The notes: a model not told the origin generated them from the letters alone. A stretch of 64,000 nt of DNA from Bacillota bacterium (GCA_023392515.1 JAEVYX010000142.1:1-64000), one strand, 5' to 3'; positions 16,507 through 27,992 are shown, counted from the stretch's first letter. Translations and numbers: made by a program.

Positions 16507-17811
16507 CTACAGCTTCCGCTTGTCAATAACCCGCTTAGCCTTGCCTTCGCTGCGGGGCAGGCTGCCGGGCTGGCACAGGATTACATCAGCATGGATGAGC
16601 GCGCTGGCAGCTAACTGGGAAGCCACCCGGTTTTTGAGTGTTTCCAACTCCCGAACCGTATCACCTACAAGCTGCGGACTGAGCTCTACCTGAACCTCGA
16701 TGGTATCCAAAGCACCCTGGCGGTCCACCAAAATCTGATAGTGGGGCGCAATACCGGGAATCTGCAGGAGCGCGTGTTCGATTTGGGAGGGGAATACGTT
16801 AACGCCCCTGATGATGAGCATATCGTCGGTACGGCCCGTAATCCGGCCCATGCGCACATGGGTGCGGCCACAACAGCAAGGTTCGTCGTTCAGGATAGTC
16901 AAATCATGGGTGCGGTAGCGCAAAAGGGGCATGCCATGCTTGGTGAGGGTGGTAAATGTCAAATCCCCCTCCTGCCCGTAGGGAAGGCTTTCCCCATTTG
17001 CACCAATCACCTCCGGCAGGAAATGATCCTCCCAGATGTGCATGCCCTGTTTGCAAAGGCACTCCATGCTCACGCCCGGGCCCATGACCTCGCTCAACCC
17101 ATAAACGTTCAGCGCGTCAATATGCAGCATGCTCTCAATTTGGTCCCGCATGGCTTCAGTCCAGGGCTCCGCGCCGAAAATGCCGGCTTTGAGCTTGATT
17201 CGGTCCAGAGAAATGCCCGCGTTATGAAGCGATTCCGCAAGGTTGATGGCATAGGACGGGGTGCAGCACAACGCAGTAGCCCCGAAATCCTCCATCAGCA
17301 TCAATTGGCGCTGGGTGTTGCCCCCGCTCATGGGAATAACGGAAGCCCCTACCCGCTCCGCGCCGTAATGGGCGCCAAGGCCGCCAGTAAACAGGCCGTA
17401 GCCGTAGGCAACCTGTACCACGTCATGTTTTGATACCCCGGCGCAATACATGGCCCTTGCCATCAATTCCGCCCAGCGGTCAATATCTCCGCTGGTATAC
17501 CCAGCCACGGAAGGCTTACCGGTCGTGCCGCTGGAGGCATGAATGCGAACAATCTCCGACTGGGGTACGGCAAACATCCCAAAGGGATAATGGTTGCGCA
17601 GGTCTTCCTTCTCTGTAAAGGGCAGCAGGGTCACATCCTCCACCCCATGGATATCCTTGGGGGTAATGCCCAGTGCCTGCATCTTGTCCCGGTAAAAGGG
17701 GACATTCTCATACACCCTGCGAACCACATCTCTAAGGCGCTCGCTTTGCAGGTCGCGCAACTGTTCCCTGGGCATGCATTCCATACTCTTGTTCCAAATG
17801 ATATGCTCCAT
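16507..17811 (-). CDS. Phenylacetate-CoA ligase (PaaK type), copy 1
   Basis: A 434-residue AMP-forming ligase that joins phenylacetate or a related aryl acid to coenzyme A. The P-loop SSGTTGKPSVAGYT, the motif YGLSEVMGPG and the C-terminal hinge (ITGRTDDMLIIRGVNVFPSQ) are clear. In an anaerobe carrying iorAB it can also work in reverse, releasing the aryl acid and conserving energy as ATP. It lies 36 bases after iorB, with the second ligase gene at the other end of the group. The two ligases are clearly different in sequence (for example SSGTTGKPSVAG here, SSGTTGKPITAG in the other). Confidence 0.9.
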   Translation of the reverse strand: MEHIIWNKSMECMPREQLRDLQSERLRDVVRRVYENVPFYRDKMQALGITPKDIHGVEDVTLLPFTEKEDLRNHYPFGMFAVPQSEIVRIHASSGTTGKPSVAGYTSGDIDRWAELMARAMYCAGVSKHDVVQVAYGYGLFTGGLGAHYGAERVGASVIPMSGGNTQRQLMLMEDFGATALCCTPSYAINLAESLHNAGISLDRIKLKAGIFGAEPWTEAMRDQIESMLHIDALNVYGLSEVMGPGVSMECLCKQGMHIWEDHFLPEVIGANGESLPYGQEGDLTFTTLTKHGMPLLRYRTHDLTILNDEPCCCGRTHVRMGRITGRTDDMLIIRGVNVFPSQIEHALLQIPGIAPHYQILVDRQGALDTIEVQVELSPQLVGDTVRELETLKNRVASQLAASALIHADVILCQPGSLPRSEGKAKRVIDKRKL

Positions 17812-17847
17812 GGCCTTGTCGCTCCTTCTAATTCCTTGCTGTGCCGT

Positions 17848-18432
17848 TCATTTCACGATGGCGTCCAAACCCTTGTCAAAAGCCTTCAAATTCACTTCCA
17901 GCGTTTTTGGCGGCACGCAGTTGGCAATGGCCGTGTGCCATACCTCTTTTTCCCAGGGCAGGTGCTTGGACAGCGCTCCCAGAAGGACCAGGTTTACCGC
18001 CCGCTGGCTGCCGCACATGGTGGCAATATGTAAAGCATCCAGCTTTTCAACCGGGTGAGTTTTTGTAATTTCAGACAGCGAGTCTGCCGGATAGGCGACA
18101 GCTCCGGTAATCACGGGCATGGGTGCGATCTGCTGGGTATTGACGATTAAGGTTCCGCCTTCTTTGAGAAAATGGGCGGCACGGGCGGCTTCCAGTTCTT
18201 CAAAGGAGATTAAATAGTCTGCGCAGCCGGATGAAACCAAAGGCGCATGCACTTTTTGTCCCACCCGTACATGGGTGATGACGCTGCCGCCCCGCTGGGC
18301 CATGCCATGAACCTCACTGACCTTTACATCGCAGCCCTCTTCAAGGGCAATATAGCCTAAAATCTTGCTGGCCAAAAGGGTGCCTTGGCCGCCTACACCA
18401 ACAATCACCAAGTCAAACACGGGATTTATCAT
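17848..18432 (-). CDS. iorB: Indolepyruvate:ferredoxin oxidoreductase, beta subunit
   Basis: A 194-residue gamma/beta-type domain of the 2-oxoacid:ferredoxin oxidoreductase family. The opening DLVIVGVGGQGTLLASKILG and the segment EVHGMAQRGGSV are signatures of IorB. With IorA it oxidises indolepyruvate, phenylpyruvate or hydroxyphenylpyruvate to the aryl-acetyl-CoA, reducing ferredoxin. The ATG at 18432 overlaps the stop of iorA by four bases (ATGA), so the subunits are made together. The longer upstream frame lies inside iorA and is not used. Confidence 0.93.
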   Translation of the reverse strand: MINPVFDLVIVGVGGQGTLLASKILGYIALEEGCDVKVSEVHGMAQRGGSVITHVRVGQKVHAPLVSSGCADYLISFEELEAARAAHFLKEGGTLIVNTQQIAPMPVITGAVAYPADSLSEITKTHPVEKLDALHIATMCGSQRAVNLVLLGALSKHLPWEKEVWHTAIANCVPPKTLEVNLKAFDKGLDAIVK

Positions 18433-20153
18433 TTTGCTTCCCTCCCGCTTTGAATTGCCCCAAAGGGACATATTTTTACGCACAGTCCGCAATCCACACA
18501 GAGTGCGGGGTTAATGGAAGCGCCCTTTTCATCCCGTTCGATAGCCGGGCAGCCCAGCCCCATGCAAATACCGCAGTTATGGCAGTTCTCCACCTTGCAG
18601 GGAACAGTTTTTTCTTTCAGGAGCAGCACGCAGGGCCGCCGCGCAATAATGACGGACACCGCCTCCCGGGCTGTTTCTTCCTTCAAGGCCTTTTGCATTT
18701 CCTTTTGATCAAAAGGATCCACCACCCGGATATGCTGCACACCGCAGGCTGCGCACAGTGCCTCCAGGTTCAACTGCGGCGCTGGCTCACCCAATATGTT
18801 TTTCCCGCTGGCCGGGTTTTCCTGGTGCCCGGTCATGCCGGTAATGCGATTATCCAGAATGACTACAGTAATGGTGCCCTGGTTGTACACCGCATCAATC
18901 AAGGCGGTAATGCCGCTGTGGATGAAAGTGCTGTCGCCCAGAACAGCTACCGTATGGCGGGAGAATTCCCTGCCCTGGGCTTTTTCCGCACCGAAAGCCA
19001 TACCGATGCTGGCGCCCATGCACAGGCAGGCATCCAGCATGGAAAGGGGCGGGAGCGCCGCCATGGTATAGCAGCCGATGTCCCCCATTACGTTCAGCTT
19101 CAGCTTTTTCATGGCGTAAAACGCGCCGCGGTGCGGGCAGCCGGGGCACAGGACAGGAGGACGGGCGGGAAGTGTATCAGCAGATTCTTTTTTCACTTCC
19201 ATGCCCATCACGGCGCGGACACGACTGACGGACAACTCTCCCTGCAGCCCGGTAAGGTTTTTCCCCTCCACCTTGATCCCCCAGGATGCAATCTGCTGCT
19301 CAATGACCGGCTCCAGTTCCTCAATAACCACCAGGCGTTTTACTTGACAGGAAAAATCGGTAATAAGCTTTTGGGGAAGCGGATGCACCATGCCCAATTT
19401 CAATACGCTGGCTTCGGGAAGCGCCTCCTTCACATACTGGTAAGAAGCACCGCTGCACACCACGCCCAAGGCCGTGTCGCCCATTTCCACACGGTTGGGC
19501 GCCATGGTATTGGCAGCTTCAGCCAAATCACACATGCGCTTTTCCACCACAAGGTGGCGCTTTCTGGCCATGCCCGGCATCATGACATATTTCATGGCAT
19601 CGGGGGTAAAGGCCTTCACGCCAGTTTCCTCCCGCTCCCCTACTGTTACGGCGGAACGGGCATGGGCAATGCGGGTGGTCAAGCGCACAAAAACGGGAGT
19701 ATCATATTCCTCGCTCAAGGCAATGGCCAGTTTTGTGAAATCCTTGCATTCCTGGCTATCGGCAGGCTCAAGCATCGGAATATGGGCCGCCCTGGCATAA
19801 TAGCGGCTGTCCTGTTCATTTTGGCTGGAATGCATCGCCGGGTCATCAGCACAAAGGATGGCCATGCCACCGTTTACACCTGTATAAGCCGCGGTAAAAA
19901 GCGGATCAGCCGCCACATTTACGCCCACATGCTTCATGCAGGTCATGCATCTGGCCCCAGTCATGGCAGAGCCGAACACAACTTCCGCAGCCACTTTTTC
20001 ATTGGGTGCCCATTCGCAGTTAATTTCAGGATATTTGGCCGAAAACTCCGTAATTTCCGTACTGGGGGTGCCTGGATAACTGGATATAACCCGTACCCCC
20101 GCCTCATATGCCCCGCGGGCTACGGCTTCATTGCCCAACATTAATTTTCTCAT
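18429..20153 (-). CDS. iorA: Indolepyruvate:ferredoxin oxidoreductase, alpha subunit
   Basis: A 574-residue thiamine-pyrophosphate enzyme. The N-terminus MRKLMLGNEAVARGAYEAG is typical; the TPP site lies around MGDIGCYTMA and GDSTFIHSG. The C-terminal 60 residues are a two-cluster ferredoxin domain (CHNCGIC and CVDCGLCVKICPFGA), which passes electrons to ferredoxin. It works with iorB in the fermentation of aromatic amino acids. The ribosome binding site is weak, which suggests that translation is coupled to the ligase gene 36 bases upstream. Confidence 0.95.
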   Translation of the reverse strand: MRKLMLGNEAVARGAYEAGVRVISSYPGTPSTEITEFSAKYPEINCEWAPNEKVAAEVVFGSAMTGARCMTCMKHVGVNVAADPLFTAAYTGVNGGMAILCADDPAMHSSQNEQDSRYYARAAHIPMLEPADSQECKDFTKLAIALSEEYDTPVFVRLTTRIAHARSAVTVGEREETGVKAFTPDAMKYVMMPGMARKRHLVVEKRMCDLAEAANTMAPNRVEMGDTALGVVCSGASYQYVKEALPEASVLKLGMVHPLPQKLITDFSCQVKRLVVIEELEPVIEQQIASWGIKVEGKNLTGLQGELSVSRVRAVMGMEVKKESADTLPARPPVLCPGCPHRGAFYAMKKLKLNVMGDIGCYTMAALPPLSMLDACLCMGASIGMAFGAEKAQGREFSRHTVAVLGDSTFIHSGITALIDAVYNQGTITVVILDNRITGMTGHQENPASGKNILGEPAPQLNLEALCAACGVQHIRVVDPFDQKEMQKALKEETAREAVSVIIARRPCVLLLKEKTVPCKVENCHNCGICMGLGCPAIERDEKGASINPALCVDCGLCVKICPFGAIQSGREAK

Positions 20154-20189
20154 AAGTTCTATGCCACATCCTCAGCGTTGATATTGTGT

Positions 20190-21479
20190 CTAATCCCTAA
20201 GGTCCGTTACCCGCTTGGCCTTTCCTTCAAAACGCTTTAAGGTATTGGGGGATACGAAGGTCACCTGAATATCCAGCCCCAGCACCGTGCGCATCTCCCC
20301 GCGGATTCGGTTTTGCAGCGCTTCCAGCTCGCTCCACCGTTCCAAAAGGCTGCTGTCGATGAGTTCTGTTTTCACTTCCAGATGATCGATATAGTTGCGC
20401 CGCGACACAACAATTTCATAATGCGGCCCAATGCCCGCCTGGCCCATCAGCACGCTCTCAATTTGCGAGGGGAATACGTTCACGCCGCGAATGATCAGCA
20501 TATCATCGCTGCGGCCCTTGATCTTTTCCATGCGGACCAGCGTTCTTCCGCAATTGCAAGGCTCGTATATCAGCCTTGTAATATCCCGGGTGCGGTAACG
20601 GAGTGTAGGCTGCGCCCATTTGGTGAGGGTTGTAAGCACCAATTCCCCCTCCTGACCCGGAGGAAGGACATCGCCGGTATCAGGATTGATGATTTCGGGA
20701 TAAAAATGATCCTCATTGATGTGCATGCCGCATTTTTCCTTGCATTCGCCAGACACACCCGGACCGATGATTTCCGTAAGGCCGTAGTTTTCCGTAGCAA
20801 AGATATGCCACCTGCGCTCCAGTTCGGAGCGCATCTCTTCGGTTGAGCCTTCTCCGCCAAAGAGCCCAAACTTGAGCTTGATGTCATCCATCACGCCCAT
20901 TTTCTCTGCCACTTCGGCCATATACATGGCATAGCTGGGGGTCGAGACCAATACGGTAGAACCAAAGTCCCGCATAATGTTGATTTGGCGCTCCGTATTG
21001 CCGCTGGATATGGGAATAATAGTCGCCCCCACCTTTTCAAGCCCGCCATGCAAACCGAAGGCTCCGGTAAAAAGCGTATAGCCAAAGGCGATTTGAGCGA
21101 TATCCTCCGCACCAGCTCCGGCAGCCGTGACAATACGGGCGATGTTCTCAGCCCACATATCCAGATCCTCTTTTGTATACCCTGCGGTGATAGGCTTGCC
21201 GGTGGTACCGCTGGAGGCATGAATCCGAGCGACCTCCTTCATGGGTACAGCCAATAATTTGAAAGGATACTGCTCCCTCAATTCCAGCTTGCTGGTCAGC
21301 GGAATGAGCGCAATATCCTTTAATTGCCGGATATCCTCCGGCTTAACGCCCACCCGGTCCATTTTCTCCCGGTACATGGGCACATGGTCATATGCATGGT
21401 GCACCGAAGCACGCAAGCGCTCTATTTGCAACGCCTCCATAGCTTCGCGTGAACACGCTTCAATTTTTGAATTCCACAT
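20190..21479 (-). CDS. Phenylacetate-CoA ligase (PaaK type), copy 2
   Basis: A 429-residue AMP-forming aryl-acid:CoA ligase, first gene of the aryl-pyruvate operon. The P-loop is SSGTTGKPITAGYT, followed by NYGLTEIIGPGVSG and the C-terminal KGRSDDMLIIRGVNVFPS. A cysteine-rich loop (GECKEKCGMH and EPCNCGRTLVRM) matches the zinc-like cluster seen in PaaK proteins. Start and ribosome binding site (AAGGAGCGG) are good. Having two ligases in one operon may reflect different aryl acids, such as phenylacetate and indoleacetate, or different directions of use. Confidence 0.9.
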   Translation of the reverse strand: MWNSKIEACSREAMEALQIERLRASVHHAYDHVPMYREKMDRVGVKPEDIRQLKDIALIPLTSKLELREQYPFKLLAVPMKEVARIHASSGTTGKPITAGYTKEDLDMWAENIARIVTAAGAGAEDIAQIAFGYTLFTGAFGLHGGLEKVGATIIPISSGNTERQINIMRDFGSTVLVSTPSYAMYMAEVAEKMGVMDDIKLKFGLFGGEGSTEEMRSELERRWHIFATENYGLTEIIGPGVSGECKEKCGMHINEDHFYPEIINPDTGDVLPPGQEGELVLTTLTKWAQPTLRYRTRDITRLIYEPCNCGRTLVRMEKIKGRSDDMLIIRGVNVFPSQIESVLMGQAGIGPHYEIVVSRRNYIDHLEVKTELIDSSLLERWSELEALQNRIRGEMRTVLGLDIQVTFVSPNTLKRFEGKAKRVTDLRD

Positions 21480-21560
21480 GATATGTCCGCTCCTTCCGTA
21501 CTACATGGCTTGTCCCAAATAAAAACCATTCTACTCTGCTGCAAACGTATCTGCTACAAA

Positions 21561-21589
21561 TGTATACGTTAAAAAGTAGTATAGCACAA
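21561..21589 (-). promoter_or_regulatory. Promoter of the paaK-iorAB-paaK operon
   Basis: TTGTGC (21584-21589) and TATACA (21561-21566) on the minus strand with a 17-base spacer, about 80 bases upstream of the first ligase gene. Confidence 0.55.
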
Positions 21590-21611
21590 GCCTATGAAAA
21601 AAGAAAAGCCC

Positions 21612-22634
21612 TCAGCTGGCCTTTTTCCGTTTTCCCACAATTATCCACATCAGCGTTCCAAAGCATAAAAAGCCAAGCGCGGGGTAGACCATTCCCACCA
21701 AGCCTCCAAAGCCAATAAAGGCAAAGGGCAAAATGAGCCCGGCTGTAAGGAGAATTGCCCGCCGCTTGTTCCACCGCTCGCGAAGCATATTTCCAAGACC
21801 CCGGGCTGCCGCCAGGAATGTTGTAAATACCGCAAGGTATAAGCCGATAATCCCAAGCCAGAATCCCAATTTTCCATAAGCGCTCAAGAGCATTACCATG
21901 GGCAGCGCCGCGTTGTAAAGCGATGTTTGGCGCAAAAGCACCGCATTGCCCATGCCTAACAGGGCGAGCATCAAAAAGCTCAGATAGACCGATGTCCGGC
22001 AGGCTTGCCTGTCATTTAGGCTCACACCAAGTTCGCACAAAACCCCTGCTGCCAATGTAATATTCAGTGCTCCATAAGAAAGCCCGTTCAGGCAAACCTC
22101 CAATATTCTGCGTCCAAGCGGCAAATACTCCTGAGCCAGGACCGCTTCCCGCCGGGGCAGCTGCAGGCATAACAAAAAAATGACGGCAAGCGCTGGAATC
22201 AATAGCTTTCCAATGCAAGCCAGGGGTTCCAGCCCCCTAACAGAAAGATACAGCCCGCATACCAGCGTTACACACAAGCCTATCCAATAAGCACCGTGCA
22301 CCGGCAAGGCCAGTTGAAACAATTCACCGGAGGCAGCCAGCATGCTGCCTCCGGTAGCCCCAAGAAGCAGCACAAAGGAGCCCGTACCCAGATTTCCGGC
22401 CCAGCCCATATTCCGGCAGCTCATGCGATGAATCGTACATCCGTCCGAATGCCGGGCCTTGCGCAGAATGGCCAGGGTAAATGCGCCCATCACAAAAATC
22501 GCCAGGCCAACACCCAGCCAAGCCAATTTCCCGTACAGGCTGAAAAAGCGCATGATTTCACGGCCCGAGGCAAACCCTGCCCCAACAATCGCTCCAGCGC
22601 ATTCCAGCACGGCATCCCTTGTTTGACGCTCCAT
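21612..22634 (-). CDS. YkvI-family membrane transporter
   Basis: A 340-residue membrane protein with about ten helices. The N-terminal motif GAIVGAGFASGREIMRFF is the signature of the YkvI family, relatives of the LeuT/amino-acid transporter fold. The second conserved helix LLLGATGGSMLAASGELF follows. No characterised substrate is known to me; an amino acid or organic cation importer is possible. A GGGGGGTGGG site precedes the ATG. It is read toward the aryl-pyruvate operon promoter, from which it is separated by about 20 bases. Confidence 0.8.
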   Translation of the reverse strand: MERQTRDAVLECAGAIVGAGFASGREIMRFFSLYGKLAWLGVGLAIFVMGAFTLAILRKARHSDGCTIHRMSCRNMGWAGNLGTGSFVLLLGATGGSMLAASGELFQLALPVHGAYWIGLCVTLVCGLYLSVRGLEPLACIGKLLIPALAVIFLLCLQLPRREAVLAQEYLPLGRRILEVCLNGLSYGALNITLAAGVLCELGVSLNDRQACRTSVYLSFLMLALLGMGNAVLLRQTSLYNAALPMVMLLSAYGKLGFWLGIIGLYLAVFTTFLAAARGLGNMLRERWNKRRAILLTAGLILPFAFIGFGGLVGMVYPALGFLCFGTLMWIIVGKRKKAS

Positions 22635-22726
22635 TTTCCCACCCCCCTAAATCCTACAGGCGTGCGGGCAGGATTATGATGCGGCACCTATTTTCCGCAA
22701 AGAAAAATAGACTTATTTTGTGATAC

Positions 22727-23503
22727 TTATCCTTTCTGAGCTAAAAGTAACATGAGCTCATCTTCCACCCGGTGGCAAATCTGCATGCCAGGCTTATGAA
22801 GCCTAGGGTCCGCACCGGCCATTATATATCCCTTCCCAACAGCTTGGAGCATGGATTCATCGTTGAAATTATCGCCAAAGGCGATCATCTCTTCTTTTTG
22901 AAGGCCCAGTTTTACTTGCAAATCCTTCAGCGCCGTCCCTTTATCGGCCACTGTGAAATCCACCCATGCATCTCCTGCAACCGCCACATTGAGATAATTG
23001 CCCCACTTTTCCTGAAATGCAACAGCTTCCTTTGCTGCACATTTCTCGGGCACATAGGCAGATATTTTCAAATACTCGTCCGGCAATGAAAAAAGGTCTT
23101 CCACGATTGCGACGTTATTGCGCATCTCATACACCATATGGTCCGCAAATGGCCTGTTCTTTCCTGTCACATAACTGGCTTCCCGGCAGCAGAGCAGCAC
23201 CTCCAGCCCTGCAGCCTGGATATCCGCCATGATCTTTTGCCCCATAGCCCAAGGCACAGGCTGACAGCGAACCGTTTTATCCCCCTGCATGGTAAGGCTG
23301 CCGTTTTCACAAATAAAGGCGATTTGCTCCCACACAGGCAAAAAGAGCCGTTTCACGTTGGTATACTGGCGTCCGCTGGCTGCCACAAACAATATGCCCT
23401 GTTTTGTAAGGCCGCAGATCATATCAAAAATATCACCTTGAAGCGATTGGGCGCCATTTTGCAAAAGCGTTCCATCCAAATCGCTGGCAATCAGCTTGAT
23501 CAT
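22727..23503 (-). CDS. Cof-type HAD family phosphatase
   Basis: A 258-residue haloacid-dehalogenase hydrolase of the Cof subfamily with a type II cap. Motif I is DLDGTLL (nucleophile Asp8), motif II is AASGRQY, motif III holds DKGTALKDL and motif IV is GDNFNDESMLQA. Such enzymes dephosphorylate sugar phosphates, nucleotides or flavin/PLP precursors with loose specificity. GAGGAG precedes the ATG. It is monocistronic and divergent from gpmA. Confidence 0.9.
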   Translation of the reverse strand: MIKLIASDLDGTLLQNGAQSLQGDIFDMICGLTKQGILFVAASGRQYTNVKRLFLPVWEQIAFICENGSLTMQGDKTVRCQPVPWAMGQKIMADIQAAGLEVLLCCREASYVTGKNRPFADHMVYEMRNNVAIVEDLFSLPDEYLKISAYVPEKCAAKEAVAFQEKWGNYLNVAVAGDAWVDFTVADKGTALKDLQVKLGLQKEEMIAFGDNFNDESMLQAVGKGYIMAGADPRLHKPGMQICHRVEDELMLLLAQKG

Positions 23504-23560
23504 TACATTACTCCTCGCAGATGACTTACAGTCTTGATACGGCTATAACGCCTGTTCATG

Positions 23561-23605
23561 ATGATATCATGGTTATACAAATTCCTCAACAAGTGAATAC
23601 TTGTT
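23561..23605 (-). promoter_or_regulatory. Promoter of the HAD gene with an overlapping inverted repeat
   Basis: TTGAGG (23584-23589) and TATCAT (23561-23566) on the minus strand with a 17-base spacer. A perfect inverted repeat AACAAGT-GAAT-ACTTGTT (23588-23605) overlaps the -35 edge and lies between this gene and the divergent gpmA-eno operon. It could be an operator. Confidence 0.45.
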
Positions 23606-23645
23606 ATAAGCAAGTGACCTGTAATGCTTTTCAAGTAAAAAATAA

Positions 23646-23674
23646 TTGATTATATTACCAATTCACGTTATAAT
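23646..23674 (+). promoter_or_regulatory. Promoter of gpmA-eno
   Basis: TTGATT (23646-23651) and TATAAT (23669-23674) with a 17-base spacer, about 45 bases upstream of the gpmA start. Confidence 0.75.
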
Positions 23675-23720
23675 AAGTAGTAGTTAGCAACTCCTAACCA
23701 AATAGAAGGGGGATGCATCT

Positions 23721-25768
<2,048 letters not shown>

Positions 25769-25779
25769 CAGGAACGGGC

Positions 25780-25936
25780 GGGGAGTCCTTCTTTTGAAAA
25801 AAAAGGCCTCCCCGAACCAGTTCAAGAAAACGTTATTATTTTGAAACTGGATCTGTCGTACTGGCATCTTGTCATAGACATTTTATCATGGTTAACCAGA
25901 GGGTTTTATTGGCACAGGCTGATAAAGCCCTTTTTA
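25780..25936 (+). terminator. Terminator region after eno
   Basis: A hairpin CGGGGAG...CTCCCCG (about 25780-25806) without a U-run is followed 100 bases later by a true terminator: GGGTTTTAT (25901-25909) paired with ATAAAGCCC (25922-25930) and then TTTTT. Confidence 0.7.
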
Positions 25937-25971
25937 TGATTATCTTTTTCATACAGCATTGAATGCAGCGC

Positions 25972-26000
25972 TTGCGTGAAACGGCCGCATAGCCTATAAT
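25972..26000 (+). promoter_or_regulatory. Promoter of the EamA transporter gene
   Basis: TTGCGT (25972-25977) and TATAAT (25995-26000), 17-base spacer. Confidence 0.6.
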
Positions 26001-26050
26001 ACGGACAACCCACACTATCCGGATGCCTAATGCCAAGTGAGGTAATGCTT

Positions 26051-26974
26051 ATGAAGCCCACGCCATGGAAGGACAGTTTTCATCCCTATGCCATGACCAC
26101 CATTCTGTGCTGGTCTCTGGCCTTCATTTTCACCAAGCTTGCCATGCAGCATTTTTCACCCTATTCCCTGGGATTATGGAGGTATGCGGCGGCCAGTGCA
26201 GCACTTTTACCGGTAGCCATCCGCAAAAAGCTGCAATGGCCCAGGAAAAAAGACACCGTATGGTTTTTACTGTCCGGTGCACTGGGCTTTTTCCTCTATA
26301 TGATTGTGTTCAATATTGGCAACTCCACCGTCACGGCTGCTACGGCCAGCCTGGTATTGGCTACGACCCCGGTGCTGACAGCGCTGATGGCACGGCTGTT
26401 TTTCAAGGAACGCCTGCGGGGTTATCAATGGCTTGCCGTCGGGGTAGAGTTTTCCGGCATTCTTTTGCTGACATTGCTCAATGGTACCCTGGCCATCAAT
26501 GAAGGTGTGCTATGGCTTTTTGCGGCGGCACTGTCATTAAGCCTATACAACCTGATCCAACGCCGTCTGACAAAGATTTATTCTCCCTTGCAGGCTGTTG
26601 TTTACAGCATTTTCGCAGGTACATTGATGCTATGCATATTTCTGCCTCTGGGGGTGAAGGAGGCACAAACCGCACCTCCGGTTTATTGGCTTTACGTAGC
26701 TCTGTTAGGGGTGTTGCCAAGTGCATTGGCTTATGTGACCTGGTCAGTTGCCTTTCAAAAGGCGCTCCGCACCAGCTATGTAAGCAATTATATGTTCATT
26801 ACGCCCTTTCTTTCCAGTGCGATTGCCTTTTTAATTGCCGGGGAAGTGCCGGATAAAGCTACACTGATCGGCGGCGCAGTCATACTTTCCGGCATGGTTC
26901 TGTTCAACAAGCAAAGCCTGTTCCAGTCATCCCATGCGGTTGAATGCGTAAAAGGCACTTCTTCCGGCCGATGA
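26051..26974 (+). CDS. EamA/DMT-superfamily permease
   Basis: A 307-residue transporter with ten predicted helices formed by two EamA repeats (about residues 12-145 and 155-290). WSLAFIFTKLAMQHFSP and LWRYAAASAALLPVA in the first half and the acidic FKERLRGYQWLAVGVEFSGI are typical. Members export amino acids or metabolites or import nucleotide sugars; the substrate is not predictable. The ATG at 26051 was chosen because GAGG lies 8 bases upstream; two in-frame ATGs at 26030 and 26045 are possible but lack a site. It converges on the rfbA gene. Confidence 0.85.
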   Translation: MKPTPWKDSFHPYAMTTILCWSLAFIFTKLAMQHFSPYSLGLWRYAAASAALLPVAIRKKLQWPRKKDTVWFLLSGALGFFLYMIVFNIGNSTVTAATASLVLATTPVLTALMARLFFKERLRGYQWLAVGVEFSGILLLTLLNGTLAINEGVLWLFAAALSLSLYNLIQRRLTKIYSPLQAVVYSIFAGTLMLCIFLPLGVKEAQTAPPVYWLYVALLGVLPSALAYVTWSVAFQKALRTSYVSNYMFITPFLSSAIAFLIAGEVPDKATLIGGAVILSGMVLFNKQSLFQSSHAVECVKGTSSGR

Positions 26975-27005
26975 AATAGCGATTTGTCTTTATTAATGAA
27001 AATGT

Positions 27006-27042
27006 AAAGAGCGCCTGAGGCCGGCCGCTTCAAGCGCTCTTT
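27006..27042. terminator. Bidirectional terminator between the EamA gene and the phosphonate operon
   Basis: AAAGAGCGC (27006-27014) pairs with GCGCTCTTT (27034-27042) around a GC-rich 19-base loop. It lies between the two convergent genes and has short T-runs on both sides. Confidence 0.7.
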
Positions 27043-27059
27043 GCGTATCCAATTTTTGA

Positions 27060-27944
27060 TCAATACCTGATCTTTCCTTCGGCCACCCGTTTCAAATGCT
27101 CCCCATAGGGGGACTTCCCATATCGCTGGGCGGATGCCAGCAGCTTTTCCCGGTCGATCCATCCGTTAATGAAGGCGATCTCCTCCGGCGCGGAAATTTT
27201 GATTCCCTGGCGTTTTTCGATCATCCGCACGAAATCCGCCGCATCCACCAAACTGTCCATGGTGCCCGTGTCCAACCAGGCAAAGCCGCGGCCCAGTAGC
27301 TTCACATCCAGTTTGCCTTCCTCCAGATAGATCCGATTCAAATCTGTAATTTCCAGCTCACCCCGGCGGCTGGGCTTTACCTGTTTTGCAAGTTCCACAA
27401 CCCGCCTGTCATAAAAATATAGTCCGGTAATGCAATAGTTGGACTTGGGATTTTGAGGTTTTTCTTCAACGGATATAACCTTGCCCTGTTCATCAAATTC
27501 CACAATGCCAAACCGTTCAGGATCATTTACATAATATCCGAAAATGGTTGCCCGGCCCTTTTCTCCATTTTCTACAGCTGCCCGCAAAAGCGGTGAAAAG
27601 CCGTTGCCATAAAAAATATTGTCACCAAGTACCATGGCGCAGGAATCATCTCCTATGAATTCCTCTCCAAGCAGAAATGCCTGGGCCAGCCCGTCGGGGG
27701 ATGGCTGCACCTTATAGCTTAGGGAAATGCCAAACTGGCTGCCATCGCCCAAAAGATGCTCAAACCGCGGCGTATCCTCCGGGGTGGAGATGATGAGTAT
27801 ATCCTTGATGCCTGCCAGCATCAGCGTGGACAAAGGGTAATAGATCATGGGCTTGTCATACACCGGCAAAAGCTGTTTGCTGGTTACCATGGTCAGGGGA
27901 TACAGCCGCGTTCCCGCGCCTCCTGCCAAAACAATACCTTTCAT
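27060..27944 (-). CDS. rfbA: Glucose-1-phosphate thymidylyltransferase
   Basis: A 294-residue RmlA-type nucleotidyltransferase that makes dTDP-glucose from glucose-1-phosphate and dTTP, the entry to dTDP-rhamnose and other deoxysugars. [11 protein letters not shown], the metal-binding [19 protein letters not shown] and the C-terminal [11 protein letters not shown] region are characteristic. rfbB, rfbC and rfbD are not in the window. It is the last gene of the phosphonate operon, 48 bases after the alcohol dehydrogenase gene, and its presence suggests that the phosphonate ends up on a glycan. That is inference. Confidence 0.94.
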   Translation of the reverse strand: MKGIVLAGGAGTRLYPLTMVTSKQLLPVYDKPMIYYPLSTLMLAGIKDILIISTPEDTPRFEHLLGDGSQFGISLSYKVQPSPDGLAQAFLLGEEFIGDDSCAMVLGDNIFYGNGFSPLLRAAVENGEKGRATIFGYYVNDPERFGIVEFDEQGKVISVEEKPQNPKSNYCITGLYFYDRRVVELAKQVKPSRRGELEITDLNRIYLEEGKLDVKLLGRGFAWLDTGTMDSLVDAADFVRMIEKRQGIKISAPEEIAFINGWIDREKLLASAQRYGKSPYGEHLKRVAEGKIRY

Positions 27945-27992
27945 TGCTTATTCTCCTTTGCAAGCTTTCATTTGAATTCCCGTGAAACCTTT

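Noticed and set aside
18450..20144. Long plus-strand open frame of 564 codons opposite iorA
   Set aside because: It mirrors iorA codon for codon; its product is rich in His, Gly, Arg and Gln with no domain, and iorA is certain.
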